A stretch of DNA of 64,000 nt from an uncultured Kiloniellales bacterium (GTDB lineage: Bacteria; Pseudomonadota; Alphaproteobacteria; Kiloniellales; JAKSDN01), in the NCBI GenBank assembly GCA_947258885.1, contig CAMYKD010000021.1:1-64000 (forward strand), given 5' to 3'. The translations under genes and the position numbers were made by a program. Positions 49,600-59,601 of this stretch are shown here, piece by piece. Numbering within the stretch: position 1 is the stretch's first letter; every line of letters starts with the position of its first letter. Under the pieces are notes generated by a model. It did not search any database. It saw only the letters and a program-made list of their open reading frames with translations, and was not told where the DNA came from.

Positions 49600-49974
49600 T
49601 CAATCCTCCGCCGGCCCCTGGTCAGTCGGCTCAAGCATGAGGCGCTCGACCCGACCACCCTCGATCAGATGCCGCTGCAGGATCTCGTCCGCGTCCTCGG
49701 CGCTATGGTAGCTGTACCAGACGCCTTCCGGATAGATCACCATGGTCGGTCCCAGCTCGCAGCGATCGAGGCAGCCGGATGTGTTAACCCTAACGTCGGC
49801 CAGGCCCAGCTCCTTGGCCCGCGCCTTCAGATAGTTGCGCAGGCGCACCGACCCCTTTTCCTTGCAGCACCCCCGCGGATGTCCGGTCGGACGCTCGTTG
49901 GTACAGCAGAAGACGTGCCTGCGGTAGTAGAGCGGTGGATCGTCCCGCCGGTCCTCTTCGCCGCCCCGGTTCAT
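49600..49974 (-). CDS. Thioredoxin-like [2Fe-2S] ferredoxin-domain protein
   Basis: HVFCCTNERPTGHPRGCCKEKGSVRLRNYLKARAKELGLADVRVNTSGCLDRCELGPTMVIYPEGVWYS: Cys pattern of the (2Fe-2S) ferredoxin family. Confidence 0.88.
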   Translation of the reverse strand: MNRGGEEDRRDDPPLYYRRHVFCCTNERPTGHPRGCCKEKGSVRLRNYLKARAKELGLADVRVNTSGCLDRCELGPTMVIYPEGVWYSYHSAEDADEILQRHLIEGGRVERLMLEPTDQGPAED

Positions 49975-49981
49975 CGGCCGG

Positions 49982-50251
49982 TCACTCGTTGTCCGTATGG
50001 CCGGTTTCGTCGCCGGCCCGTCGACCACCGGCGAACTGCGACCAGAAGGCCTTTTGAATCTGCTCCAAGCCCTGCAAACCGGCCGGCAGCCAGGTCTCGA
50101 ACAGGGTTTCCGGATCCATGGCGGCGAGGTTAGCCATCAGACGTTCCTGGACCTTCTCCATGACAGCCGTCTGCATCGGTCCGACCTCCGGCAATCCCAG
50201 GAAGGCCCGTGCCTCTTCCGGCGTGCAGTCGATGTCGACATTGATCTTCAT
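49982..50251 (-). CDS. Small conserved protein of unknown function (DUF6489-like)
   Basis: MKINVDIDCTPEEARAFLGLPEVGPMQTAVMEKVQERLMANLAAMDPETLFETWLPAGLQGLEQIQKAFW. Confidence 0.75.
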   Translation of the reverse strand: MKINVDIDCTPEEARAFLGLPEVGPMQTAVMEKVQERLMANLAAMDPETLFETWLPAGLQGLEQIQKAFWSQFAGGRRAGDETGHTDNE

Positions 50252-50409
50252 CGTAGCCCTCCTCCTTAGCGCCAAGTCCATATCCCATTTGTGGTTGAGC
50301 CGCCGGCCCTCTCGAACGCATATAGTGGACCGACACTATCGCCCGCCCCGGCCGACGGCAACGCCCTAGCCGTCCGACCGGCCAGGATCCCAGGGAGCTG
50401 CCGCGAAAC

Positions 50410-52494
50410 ATGCCCGAAAACCACCTCGCCGAGGAGAGCAGTCCCTACCTGTTACAGCACAAGGACAATCCGGTGCGGTGGCACCCCTGGGGGTCCGGCG
50501 CCCTAGAGGCGGCCAAGCGTTCCAACAAGCCGATCCTGCTGTCGGTCGGCTATGCCGCTTGTCATTGGTGTCACGTGATGGCCCACGAATCCTTCGAGGA
50601 CGAGGCCATTGCCGCGGTGATGAACGAGTTCTTCATAAACATCAAGGTGGATCGGGAGGAACGGCCCGACCTGGACAGCATCTACCAGTCGGCCCTGGCC
50701 CTGCTCGGCGAGCACGGTGGCTGGCCCCTGACGATGTTTCTGACGCCGGACGGAAAGCCTTTCTGGGGCGGCACCTACTTTCCGCCGGAACCCCGCCACG
50801 GCCGGCCCGGTTTCGTCCAGGTGCTGCGGAGCATCGCAACGGCCTATGCCGAGCAACCGGAGAACGTGGCCAAGAACGTCGCCGCCCTCACCGAGGCCCT
50901 GCAGAACCTCTCCAAGAACCAGAGCGGCGGCCCAATTGGTCTCGCGCTGAACGATCAGGTCGCCGAGCGATTGGTGCGCGAGATCGATCCCTTCAACGGC
51001 GGAATCGGCGGCGCGCCCAAGTTCCCACAACCGGCAGTCCTCAAGCTTCTCTGGCAGGCTTGGAAGCGCACCGGGTCGGAGCCCTACCGCCACGCCGTCG
51101 ACCTGACCCTGACCCGCATGTGCCAGGGCGGCATCTACGACCACCTGGGCGGCGGCTTCGCCCGTTATGCGGTCGACAACAAGTGGCTCGTGCCGCATTT
51201 CGAAAAGATGCTCTACGACAACGCCCAGCTCATCGAGCTACTGACCTGGCTCTGGCAGGACGCCAGCAACCCGCTTTACGAGGCGCGGGTCCGAGAGACG
51301 GTCGGCTGGGTGCTGCGCGAGATGCTTGCCGATACCGGTGAGTCGGGCGGCACACCGGCAGGCGCCTTCGCCAGCTCGCTCGACGCCGACAGCGAAGGCG
51401 AGGAGGGCCGGTTCTACGTCTGGAGAGCGGCCGAAGTCGACGCGCTGCTCGGCGACCGGTCCGACGCTTTCAAGGCGGCCTACGACGTCACGCCGGGCGG
51501 CAATTGGGAGGGCTGGACGATCCTCAACCGCCTGCAGCGTCCGAACCCGGGCGATCCGGCAGAGGAGGCGGCGCTGGCCCAGGCCCGTGAGACCCTGTTC
51601 ACGGCCCGGAGCACCCGGGTTCGTCCCGGCTGGGACGACAAGGTGCTCGCGGACTGGAACGGCCTGATGATCGCCGCCCTCGCGAAGGCCGCGCCGGTGT
51701 TCAAGGAGCCGACTTGGCTCGACGCGGCGGAGGGTGCTATGCGTTTCGTCACCGAGCAGATGACCGAAAATGGCCGATTGAAGCACACCTGGCGCGGAGG
51801 CCGGCTGAATCATCCCGCGACCTTGGACGACTACGCCAACCTCTGCGAAGCCGCCCTTGCGCTTTACGAGGCCACGGCCGCCGCGGACCATCTCGCTCAG
51901 GCCGAAGCCTGGGTCCAGATCCTCGATACCCACTACTGGGATCCCGAGGGCGGCGGGTACTTTCTGACCGCCGACGACACCGAGCAGCTCATCGTCCGCA
52001 CCAAGACCGCCAACGACAACGCGGTTCCCTCCGGAAACGGCACTATGACGGGGGTCCTTGCCAAGCTCTACTACCTGACCGGCAAAGCGGTCCATCGCGA
52101 GCGGGCGGAGGCGGTCATCGCGGCTTTCTCCGGCGAGCTTCAACGCAATTTCTTTCCGCTTTCCACGCTCTTGAACGGTAGCGAACTGCTGCAGTCGGCG
52201 GTGCAGGTGGTCATCGTCGGCGAGCGGAACGCCGAAGATACGTGCGCCTTATTATACACTATATATAGTACGTATACACCATTAATTCTACTAAATCTTG
52301 TGCCACCTGGATTCGAGTTGCCGGCGGACCATCCCGCTTGCGGCAAGGGACAGACCGATGGCCGGGCCACGGTCTACATTTGCAGGGGCCAGACCTGCTC
52401 GCTGCCGATCACGGATGCGGCCGAACTCGGCCGGGCCCTCGGCGCCGCGCCCCACATTCCCGGGGAGGTGACAACTCCGGGCGGCGCGGGGTAA
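50410..52494 (+). CDS. Thioredoxin-domain / DUF255 protein (YyaL / SPATA20-like)
   Basis: NHLAEESSPYLLQHKDNPVRWHPWG...PILLSVGYAACHWCHVMAHESFEDEAIAAVMNEFFINIKVDREERPDLD. Confidence 0.95.
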   Translation: MPENHLAEESSPYLLQHKDNPVRWHPWGSGALEAAKRSNKPILLSVGYAACHWCHVMAHESFEDEAIAAVMNEFFINIKVDREERPDLDSIYQSALALLGEHGGWPLTMFLTPDGKPFWGGTYFPPEPRHGRPGFVQVLRSIATAYAEQPENVAKNVAALTEALQNLSKNQSGGPIGLALNDQVAERLVREIDPFNGGIGGAPKFPQPAVLKLLWQAWKRTGSEPYRHAVDLTLTRMCQGGIYDHLGGGFARYAVDNKWLVPHFEKMLYDNAQLIELLTWLWQDASNPLYEARVRETVGWVLREMLADTGESGGTPAGAFASSLDADSEGEEGRFYVWRAAEVDALLGDRSDAFKAAYDVTPGGNWEGWTILNRLQRPNPGDPAEEAALAQARETLFTARSTRVRPGWDDKVLADWNGLMIAALAKAAPVFKEPTWLDAAEGAMRFVTEQMTENGRLKHTWRGGRLNHPATLDDYANLCEAALALYEATAAADHLAQAEAWVQILDTHYWDPEGGGYFLTADDTEQLIVRTKTANDNAVPSGNGTMTGVLAKLYYLTGKAVHRERAEAVIAAFSGELQRNFFPLSTLLNGSELLQSAVQVVIVGERNAEDTCALLYTIYSTYTPLILLNLVPPGFELPADHPACGKGQTDGRATVYICRGQTCSLPITDAAELGRALGAAPHIPGEVTTPGGAG

Positions 52495-52568
52495 GCTCGC
52501 GACCACCAACGAGGTCCCTCAACCGCCGCGACTCAGGCCAGGACCGCCTCAAACCCTAGGGAGGCCCA

Positions 52569-53264
52569 ATGTCCGATCTCACCACTCCGGGCGCCGACGG
52601 CGAATTCGGCGCCTACATCGCCCTGCCCGCGACCACGCCGGCCCCCGGCATCGTCGTGGCCCAGGAGATCTTCGGCGTCAACCAGGTCATGCGCGACGTC
52701 TGCGACTGGCTGGCCGGCGAAGGCTATGTCGCCGCCTGTCCGGATCTGTTCTGGCGCATCGAGCCGGGCATCCAGCTGACCGACAAGACCCAAGCCGAGT
52801 GGGCCCGCGCTTTCGAGCTGTTCAACCTCTTCGACGTCGACAAGGGCGTCGAGGATATGAAGAAGACCTTGGCCCAGCTGCGCAGGCACGACGCCTGCAA
52901 CGGCCGGGTCGGTTCCGTCGGATACTGCCTGGGCGGCAAGATCGCCTACCTCATGGCGACCCGCTCGGACGCCGACAGCAACGTCGGGTACTACGGCGTC
53001 GGCCTCGACGAGTTGCTGGGCGAGGCGGAACGGATCACCAGGCCGCTTTTGATGCACATGGCCTCCAAGGACGGCTTCGTACCGCCGGAGGCGCAGGAGA
53101 AGATCAAGGCCGTCTTCGCGCCCCACAGCCGAATCACGCTCCACGTCTACGAGGGCCAGGACCACGCCTTTGCGCGCCCGGGCGGCGAGCACTACGATGA
53201 GGCGGCGGCCAAGCTCGCCAACGACCGCACCCTGGCGTTCTTCAAGGAGACTCTCGGCTCATGA
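52569..53264 (+). CDS. Dienelactone hydrolase family protein
   Basis: GIVVAQEIFGVNQVMRDVCDWLAGEGYVAACPDLF; GSVGYCLGGKIAYLMATR; YEGQDHAFAR. Confidence 0.92.
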   Translation: MSDLTTPGADGEFGAYIALPATTPAPGIVVAQEIFGVNQVMRDVCDWLAGEGYVAACPDLFWRIEPGIQLTDKTQAEWARAFELFNLFDVDKGVEDMKKTLAQLRRHDACNGRVGSVGYCLGGKIAYLMATRSDADSNVGYYGVGLDELLGEAERITRPLLMHMASKDGFVPPEAQEKIKAVFAPHSRITLHVYEGQDHAFARPGGEHYDEAAAKLANDRTLAFFKETLGS

Positions 53265-54238
53265 CCCACGCAATCCGTATTCATCAGACCGGCGGCCCCG
53301 AGGTCTTGACCTGGGAAACCGTCGAGCTCGGCACGCCGGGTCCGGGCGAGGCCCGTATCCAACAGAGCGCCGTCGGGCTCAACTACATCGACGTCTATCA
53401 CCGTAGCGGCCTCTACCCGGTGCCCGCGCTGCCGACGGCGATCGGCATGGAGGCCGCCGGCCAGGTCGAATCCGTCGGCGAGGGGGTCAACGATCTCAGG
53501 CCGGGGGACCGCGTCGCCTATGCCGCGCCGCCCGTGGGAGCCTATGCCGAAGCCCGGCTCATGCCGGCCGACCGCCTGGTGAAGCTGCCCGACGGCATCT
53601 CCGACCTGCAGGCGGCGGCGATGATGCTCCAGGGCATGACGGTCCAATATTTGATCCGCCGAACCTTCCGGGTGAGCAAGGGCGACACCGTGCTGTTCCA
53701 CGCCGCGGCCGGTGGTGTCGGCCTGATCGCCTGTCAGTGGCTGAAGCACCTCGGAGCGACGGTGATCGGCACGGTAGGCTCGGACGAGAAGGCCGAGTTG
53801 GCTCGAGCCCACGGCTGCGATCATCCGGTCAACTACCGGACGGAAAATTTCGTCGATCGGGTGCGCGAGATCACCGACGGCGCCGGGGTTCCCGTGGTCT
53901 ACGACTCGGTCGGCAAGGACACTTTCGAGGGCTCGCTCGACTGCCTGGCGCCGCTCGGCATGTTCGTGGGCTTCGGCAACGCCTCGGGGCCGGTCCCGCC
54001 CTTCAACATGGGCGTGCTCGCGCAGAAGGGCTCGCTGTTCGTCACCCGGCCGACGCTGATGACCTACACGGCCAAGCGCGCGGACCTCCTGGCCAGCGCC
54101 AACGAGCTGTTCGACGTTGTGCTCTCGGACGCTGTCAAAATAGAGATCAATCAGACCTATCCGCTCGCCGAAACGGCGCAGGCGCACCGCGATCTGGAGG
54201 CTCGCAAGACCACCGGCTCGACCGTGTTTCTGCCCTGA
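53261..54238 (+). CDS. qor: Quinone oxidoreductase (zeta-crystallin-like MDR)
   Basis: AIRIHQTGGPEVLTWETVELGTPGPGEARI; VLFHAAAGGVGLIACQWLKHLGATVIGTVGSDEKAELA. Confidence 0.92.
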   Translation: MTHAIRIHQTGGPEVLTWETVELGTPGPGEARIQQSAVGLNYIDVYHRSGLYPVPALPTAIGMEAAGQVESVGEGVNDLRPGDRVAYAAPPVGAYAEARLMPADRLVKLPDGISDLQAAAMMLQGMTVQYLIRRTFRVSKGDTVLFHAAAGGVGLIACQWLKHLGATVIGTVGSDEKAELARAHGCDHPVNYRTENFVDRVREITDGAGVPVVYDSVGKDTFEGSLDCLAPLGMFVGFGNASGPVPPFNMGVLAQKGSLFVTRPTLMTYTAKRADLLASANELFDVVLSDAVKIEINQTYPLAETAQAHRDLEARKTTGSTVFLP

Positions 54239-54256
54239 CCAGGGGCGAACTCCGGC

Positions 54257-55513
54257 CTATTGGTTCATGGCGTCGAAGAAGTCGGCGTTGCTTTTCGAGT
54301 GCTTGAGCTTGTCCAGCAGGAACTCGACCGAGTCGGTGACGCCCATCGGCATGAGGATCCGTCTGAGCACCCACATCTTTGACAAGGTCCCCTTGTCGAC
54401 CAGGAGCTCCTCCTTGCGGGTCCCCGACTTGCCGATGTCCATGGCCGGCCAGGTCCGCTTGTCGGCCAGCTTCCGGTCGAGCACGATCTCGGAGTTGCCG
54501 GTGCCCTTGAACTCCTCGAAGATTACTTCGTCCATACGGCTGCCGGTGTCGATCAGGGCCGTCGAAATGATGGTCAGGCTGCCGCCTTCCTCGATGTTAC
54601 GGGCCGCGCCGAAAAAGCGCTTGGGCCGCTGCAGGGCGTTGGCGTCCACGCCGCCGGTCAGCACCTTGCCGGAGCTCGGCACGACGGTGTTGTAGGCGCG
54701 CGCCAAGCGCGTGATGGAATCCAGCAGGATCACCACGTCCTTCTTGTGCTCGACCAGCCGCTTGGCCTTCTCGATCACCATCTCAGCGACCTGAACGTGA
54801 CGCGTGGCCGGCTCGTCGAAGGTCGAGCTGACCACCTCGCCCTTGACCGACCGGTCCATGTCGGTCACCTCCTCGGGCCGCTCGTCGATGAGCAGGACGA
54901 TGAGGTAGACCTCCGGATGATTGGCCGCAACCGAATGGGCCAGGTTCTGCAGGATCATGGTCTTGCCGGTGCGCGGCGGTGCGACGATGAGCGCGCGCTG
55001 TCCTTTGCCCAAGGGTGCGGTCAGATCGATGACCCGGGGGGTCAAATCCTTGATCGTGGGATCCTCTATCTCAAGCGTCAGCTTCTCGTCGGGGTAGAGC
55101 GGCGTCAAGTTGTCGAAGTTGATCCGATGGCGCGTGTTCTCCGGCGGGTCGAAATTGATCTTGTTGATCTTGAGCAGCGCGAAATACCGCTCGCCGTCCT
55201 TGGGCGAGCGGATCTGGCCTTCCACGGTGTCCCCGGTGCGCAGCCCGAAACGCCGCACCTGGCTCGGACTGACGTAGATGTCGTCGGGTCCCGGCAGGTA
55301 GTTCGCCTCGGGCGACCGCAGGAAGCCGAACCCGTCCTGCAACACTTCCAGCACGCCGGCGCCGAAGATCGCCACGTCGTTCTCGGCAAGCTGCTTGAGG
55401 ATCGCGAACATCATGTCCTGCTTGCGCAGGGTGCTCGCATTCTCGATTTCCAGCTCTTCGGCATATGCCAGAAGATCCGCCGGGCTCTTGGTCTTCAGTT
55501 CTTGGAGATCCAT
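54257..55513 (-). CDS. rho: Transcription termination factor Rho
   Basis: [117 protein letters not shown]. Confidence 0.98.
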   Translation of the reverse strand: MDLQELKTKSPADLLAYAEELEIENASTLRKQDMMFAILKQLAENDVAIFGAGVLEVLQDGFGFLRSPEANYLPGPDDIYVSPSQVRRFGLRTGDTVEGQIRSPKDGERYFALLKINKINFDPPENTRHRINFDNLTPLYPDEKLTLEIEDPTIKDLTPRVIDLTAPLGKGQRALIVAPPRTGKTMILQNLAHSVAANHPEVYLIVLLIDERPEEVTDMDRSVKGEVVSSTFDEPATRHVQVAEMVIEKAKRLVEHKKDVVILLDSITRLARAYNTVVPSSGKVLTGGVDANALQRPKRFFGAARNIEEGGSLTIISTALIDTGSRMDEVIFEEFKGTGNSEIVLDRKLADKRTWPAMDIGKSGTRKEELLVDKGTLSKMWVLRRILMPMGVTDSVEFLLDKLKHSKSNADFFDAMNQ

Positions 55514-55764
55514 CGATTTTGCCGCTGATGAGGTCGCTGGCCGGAACCGGCCGAGTCGGTGGGAAGGGAGGCTGTGCCGCTTGCGACGATGCTTATGAAG
55601 GGGCCGGTCGGCCGCCTGGAACGCTGGGGGAAGTCGTCGGATTGGATCGCGGTTCAAAAGCCCGCTGAATCAATGTGGGAAGCGCCGCGCCAAGTAGCAA
55701 GTGTAGACTGGCAGGATTTCGTTAGCCAACCGTTAACCAAGAGTCAAGCCGCAAGGCGACCCAC

Positions 55765-56217
55765 TCAAAACGGTTTGACCACCACCAGGAGCACGATCCC
55801 GATCATGGCAAGGCCGGGGATATCGTGCGCCCGGCGGTAGAAACGTTCTCTGCGGCGGTGCCCGTCTTCGGCGAAATGCCGCCGCCAGCGCGCAAAGGCG
55901 ACATGCGTGACCTGCATCACGGCCAACAGCGCGAGCTTGCCGTGGAACCAGGTTTCGCTCCAAGCATCCAGATGGGCCGCCAGCATGAGCCCGAAGAACC
56001 AGGACAGGAGCATGGTGGGATTGATGATGATGCCGAGCAGGCGCCGCTCCATCACCTTGAAGGTTTCCGACTGGACGGACCCGGGTTCGGCCCGACAGTG
56101 ATAGGCAAAGAGCTGCGGCAGGTAGAGCATCCCCGTCATCCAGGTCATCACCGAAATGATATGCAGTGCGCTCACCCAAGGATAACCCGCGCCAAGAAAC
56201 CCCGTCATCGCTTCCAC
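55765..56217 (-). CDS. hemJ: Protoporphyrinogen IX oxidase HemJ
   Basis: WVSALHIISVMTWMTGMLYLPQLFAYHCRAEPGSVQSETFKVMERRLLGIIINPTMLLSWFFGL; overlaps hemH. Confidence 0.93.
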   Translation of the reverse strand: MEAMTGFLGAGYPWVSALHIISVMTWMTGMLYLPQLFAYHCRAEPGSVQSETFKVMERRLLGIIINPTMLLSWFFGLMLAAHLDAWSETWFHGKLALLAVMQVTHVAFARWRRHFAEDGHRRRERFYRRAHDIPGLAMIGIVLLVVVKPF

Positions 56218-57260
56218 TGCTCCTGCGCCGCCGGCCCATAGGGGCAGTTGCGCCAGCGAGCCGGGCAGATCCGCTTTCCGGCCTGGGAACAGACTGCTCT
56301 ATCCCCGGTCAGACAGTCCCGCACGAGCCGCGCCAGACCGGTGACGAAATTCGTGCCGATGCCCACGGTCTCTACCCGAAAATAGCCCGGTATGCCATTT
56401 TTCAAAGCCAGGGCCCGATACTCGATGTCCAGTTCCACCAGGGTTTCGGAGTGCTCGGACACGAAGGCGATCGGCGCGAGGACGACGGGAACCTGGTCGC
56501 GCCCGGCGCGAACGACCTCCGCGTCGGTCGAGGGGCCGATCCACTCCATGGGTCCGACCCGGCTCTGATAGCAGACCAACCAGTCTAGATCCTCCTCGGC
56601 CAGTGCCTCGACGACGGCCGCAGCGCTCTGCTCGACCTGCCATTGATAAGGATCGCCGCGCTCGACGATCTTCTTCGGCAGGCCGTGCGCCGAGAACAGC
56701 AGGCGCGGCTTGCCCATGCCCGCCGCCTCCCGCAGGGCAGGACGTATCCGCTCGGCAACCTCCGCAACGAACCCGGGATCTTTGGGGAAACAGCAGACCG
56801 CCATCATCCTGGCCTCGAGCCCGACGGCGGCCGCACCTCGTTGCCAGGCTGCAATCGAAGATCCCGTGGTCGTCACCGAGAACTGCGGATACAGCGGCAA
56901 CAGGACGATTTGATCCGGGCCAAAGGCCGCAACCGCAGACACCGTTTCCTCCGTCATCGGGTGCCAATAGCGCATTGCAATAAACACCCGGACCTCTCCA
57001 AGGTCCCCCAGCGTCGCCTCGAGAGCATCCGCCTGGGCCCGCGTATTGGTCAGCAGCGGGGAGCTGCCGCCCAGATGGGCGTAGATCTCCCGGGCAACCG
57101 GCGCGCGGCGAGAAGAAATGAACTTAGCCAGCAGCCAGCGAATCGGTTTCGGCGCGCCGATGATCGCGGGATCATAGAAAAGGTTGAAAAGGAACGGCTG
57201 GACCGCCTCGGGCCGGTCCGGTCCTCCCAGGTTGAACAGCACCACGGCGGTCTTGCTCAT
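56205..57260 (-). CDS. hemH: Ferrochelatase
   Basis: KTAVVLFNLGGPDRPEAVQPFLFNLFYDPAII; LLFSAHGLPKKIVERGDPYQWQVEQ; VLAPIAFVSEHSETLVELDIEY. Confidence 0.96.
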   Translation of the reverse strand: MSKTAVVLFNLGGPDRPEAVQPFLFNLFYDPAIIGAPKPIRWLLAKFISSRRAPVAREIYAHLGGSSPLLTNTRAQADALEATLGDLGEVRVFIAMRYWHPMTEETVSAVAAFGPDQIVLLPLYPQFSVTTTGSSIAAWQRGAAAVGLEARMMAVCCFPKDPGFVAEVAERIRPALREAAGMGKPRLLFSAHGLPKKIVERGDPYQWQVEQSAAAVVEALAEEDLDWLVCYQSRVGPMEWIGPSTDAEVVRAGRDQVPVVLAPIAFVSEHSETLVELDIEYRALALKNGIPGYFRVETVGIGTNFVTGLARLVRDCLTGDRAVCSQAGKRICPARWRNCPYGPAAQEQWKR

Positions 57261-57296
57261 GACCGACCAGTCCTCGTCAGATTGCCCACTAAACGC

Positions 57297-58346
57297 TCAC
57301 CGGGCCGACCAGCCCTGAACAAGTTCCACCAGTTCGCCGACATGTTCCGGATCCGCTTCAGGTACAATCCCGCTGCCCAGATTGAACACAAAGGGCCCGC
57401 CGGCCAAGGTCTCGAGAATCTCGGTGGCCGACCGTCGCAGCGCCTCTCCGCCGGCGACCAGGAGAATCGGATCCAGATTTCCCTGGACGGCAACTTGGCT
57501 TTGAAGCTCGTCTCGTACCCAAGCTGGAGGCATCGTGCTATCGACGGCAACCGCGTCGGCACCGGACTCGGCCGCGATATCCCGATACATGAGCCCCGCG
57601 CCCCGGGGAAACAGAATGATCGGTATGTGCGGATGGTTCGCCTTGATTCGCCGGATAATTTCCGCGTTGGGATCGAGACACCACTGCCGCATCCCATTGG
57701 CCGTCAGGGCGCCAGCCCAGGAATCGAAAAGTTGCAGAACTTCGACGCCGGCAGCAATCTGTGATTCGAGATATTGCGTGGTGGCATCCACCAACAGCTC
57801 GATCAGCTTTCGGAACCCTTCAGGATCCCCGTAGGCCCAGGTTTTGACTTTGGCGAACTCTCTCGTGCCGCCGCCCTCGACCATATAGCTCGCGACAGTC
57901 CAAGGCGCCCCGGCGAACCCGATGAGAGCCGTTTCAGGGCCCAGCTCCGACCGGATCCCGCGAACCGTCTCATAGACCGGCGCCAGTGTCCCGTCGAAGG
58001 AATCCATCGATAACCGCGCGAGTTCCCCCGGGGCACCGACCGGATCCAGGCGAGGGCCGCGGCCTTCCTCGAACCAGACCTTTTGGCCCAGCGCATGAGG
58101 CACGACCATGATATCCGAAAACAGAATCGCGGCATCGAAGCCGAAGCGCCGAATCGGCTGCAGCGTCACTTCGATGGCAAGCTCTGGGGTATAGCAGAAG
58201 TCCAGGAAGCTCGGCGCTTTTTTCCGAGTGGCCCGGTATTCTGGAAGATATCGACCCGCCTGCCGCATCAACCAGATTGGGGGCCGTGCACAGGCCTCCC
58301 CGCGAAGCGCCCGCAACAGCAGCTTTGATTCCATGCCGCTATCCAT
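57297..58346 (-). CDS. hemE: Uroporphyrinogen decarboxylase
   Basis: PPIWLMRQAGRYLPEYRATRKKAPSFLDFCYTPELAIEVTLQPIRRFGFDAAILFSDIMVVPHALG. Confidence 0.97.
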   Translation of the reverse strand: MDSGMESKLLLRALRGEACARPPIWLMRQAGRYLPEYRATRKKAPSFLDFCYTPELAIEVTLQPIRRFGFDAAILFSDIMVVPHALGQKVWFEEGRGPRLDPVGAPGELARLSMDSFDGTLAPVYETVRGIRSELGPETALIGFAGAPWTVASYMVEGGGTREFAKVKTWAYGDPEGFRKLIELLVDATTQYLESQIAAGVEVLQLFDSWAGALTANGMRQWCLDPNAEIIRRIKANHPHIPIILFPRGAGLMYRDIAAESGADAVAVDSTMPPAWVRDELQSQVAVQGNLDPILLVAGGEALRRSATEILETLAGGPFVFNLGSGIVPEADPEHVGELVELVQGWSAR

Positions 58347-58785
58347 GGGAGACACAGGGTCTAAAGTTGGCGGCGACTGGTTCACCTCGGCTCCTTTCAA
58401 TTCAAATATCTTACTTATCAAGGTTGGTTGTGGTTGTAGTTGATCCCTGTGAATCGCGAGGATTAGCAAGAGATCCACGGCCTTTTCCGCAAGCTCTCCA
58501 GATGGCTTTGTGCTGTGCATTCCCCTGTGCAAGGGTCTTAGCACATATGACAGGAATGCCAAGAACCGGGCCGGCTTGCACTGTGCTCGGAACCGATGGA
58601 TAACGAGGATAACCTTGCTCCGGCATATCGCTGCTCCGGGTTTTCCCCGGATTTTCCTGGTCGGTTCCATGCGGCGGGAAGTTTGCGGAGGTTCGCGAGG
58701 CAAGGGTGCAAGGATTTTGTAGAGGCGTGCGAAAAGTGGCAATTATCCCCGTTATTCGTCTATCTTGGCACTGGGATGGACCGAG
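58347..58785. other. Candidate chromosomal origin (oriC), hemE-adjacent intergenic region
   Basis: 439-bp divergent intergenic region beside hemE; AT-rich patch caattcaaatatcttacttatcaa (58398-58421); DnaA-box-like GGATAACgagGATAAC pair (58598-58614), opposite-orientation TTATCCCCGTTATTC (58744-58758), and agATCCACg. Confidence 0.6.
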
Positions 58786-59601
58786 ATGACCGCCCATCAC
58801 ATGCACTTGGTTTCCGACGCCACGGGCGAAACCGTGAGTTCGGTGGCACGGGCCTGCCTCGTTCAGTTCGCGGGTGTGGAGCCGATCGAGCATGCATGGA
58901 CCTTGATTCGGACCAAGGGTCAGATGACCAAGGTTCTGAAGGGGGTCGAGACCAACCCCGGGGCCGTCCTCTTCACTATCGTCAACGATGAGCTTCGAAC
59001 CGTCCTGGTCGAGGGGTGTCGACAATTAGGCGTGCCCTGCGTTCCCGTTCTGGATCCTGTAATTCACACGCTGGCTGCATATTTCCAGGTGGAAATTCGA
59101 GGTCGGCCAGGCCTGCAGCATGCCCTCGATGCCGAGTATTACCATCGGATCGATGCGATGAACTATGTCCTCACGCATGACGACGGCCAATGCGGCGCGG
59201 AGCTGAACCAGGCCGATGTCGTGTTGGTCGGGGTATCCCGCACATCCAAGACCCCGACCTGCATCTACCTGGCCAATAGGGGCATAAAAGCGGCGAACGT
59301 ACCGATCGTCCCTGGGTGCCCGCTGCCCGACGAGCTGCTCAATCTTACCCGGCCGCTGGTCGTGGGGCTTACCAAGGAACCGGCGCGTTTGGTGCAGCTA
59401 CGGCGGAATCGGCTGCGCATGATCTCGCAGGGCGGCGAGGAAACCGACTACACGGACCTCGAGAGCGTGCGCGAGGAGGTGGCCATGGCGCGACGACTGT
59501 GCGGTAAATACGAGTGGCCCGTGATCGATGTGACGCGGCGCTCGATCGAGGAAACCGCTGCCACGATCATGAACTACTACACGCGGCACACCGAGGCATG
59601 A
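58786..59601 (+). CDS. Pyruvate,phosphate dikinase / PEP synthase regulatory protein (DUF299)
   Basis: HMHLVSDATGETVSSVARACLVQF; VLVGVSRTSKTPTCIYLANRGIKAANVPIVPG. Confidence 0.95.
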   Translation: MTAHHMHLVSDATGETVSSVARACLVQFAGVEPIEHAWTLIRTKGQMTKVLKGVETNPGAVLFTIVNDELRTVLVEGCRQLGVPCVPVLDPVIHTLAAYFQVEIRGRPGLQHALDAEYYHRIDAMNYVLTHDDGQCGAELNQADVVLVGVSRTSKTPTCIYLANRGIKAANVPIVPGCPLPDELLNLTRPLVVGLTKEPARLVQLRRNRLRMISQGGEETDYTDLESVREEVAMARRLCGKYEWPVIDVTRRSIEETAATIMNYYTRHTEA

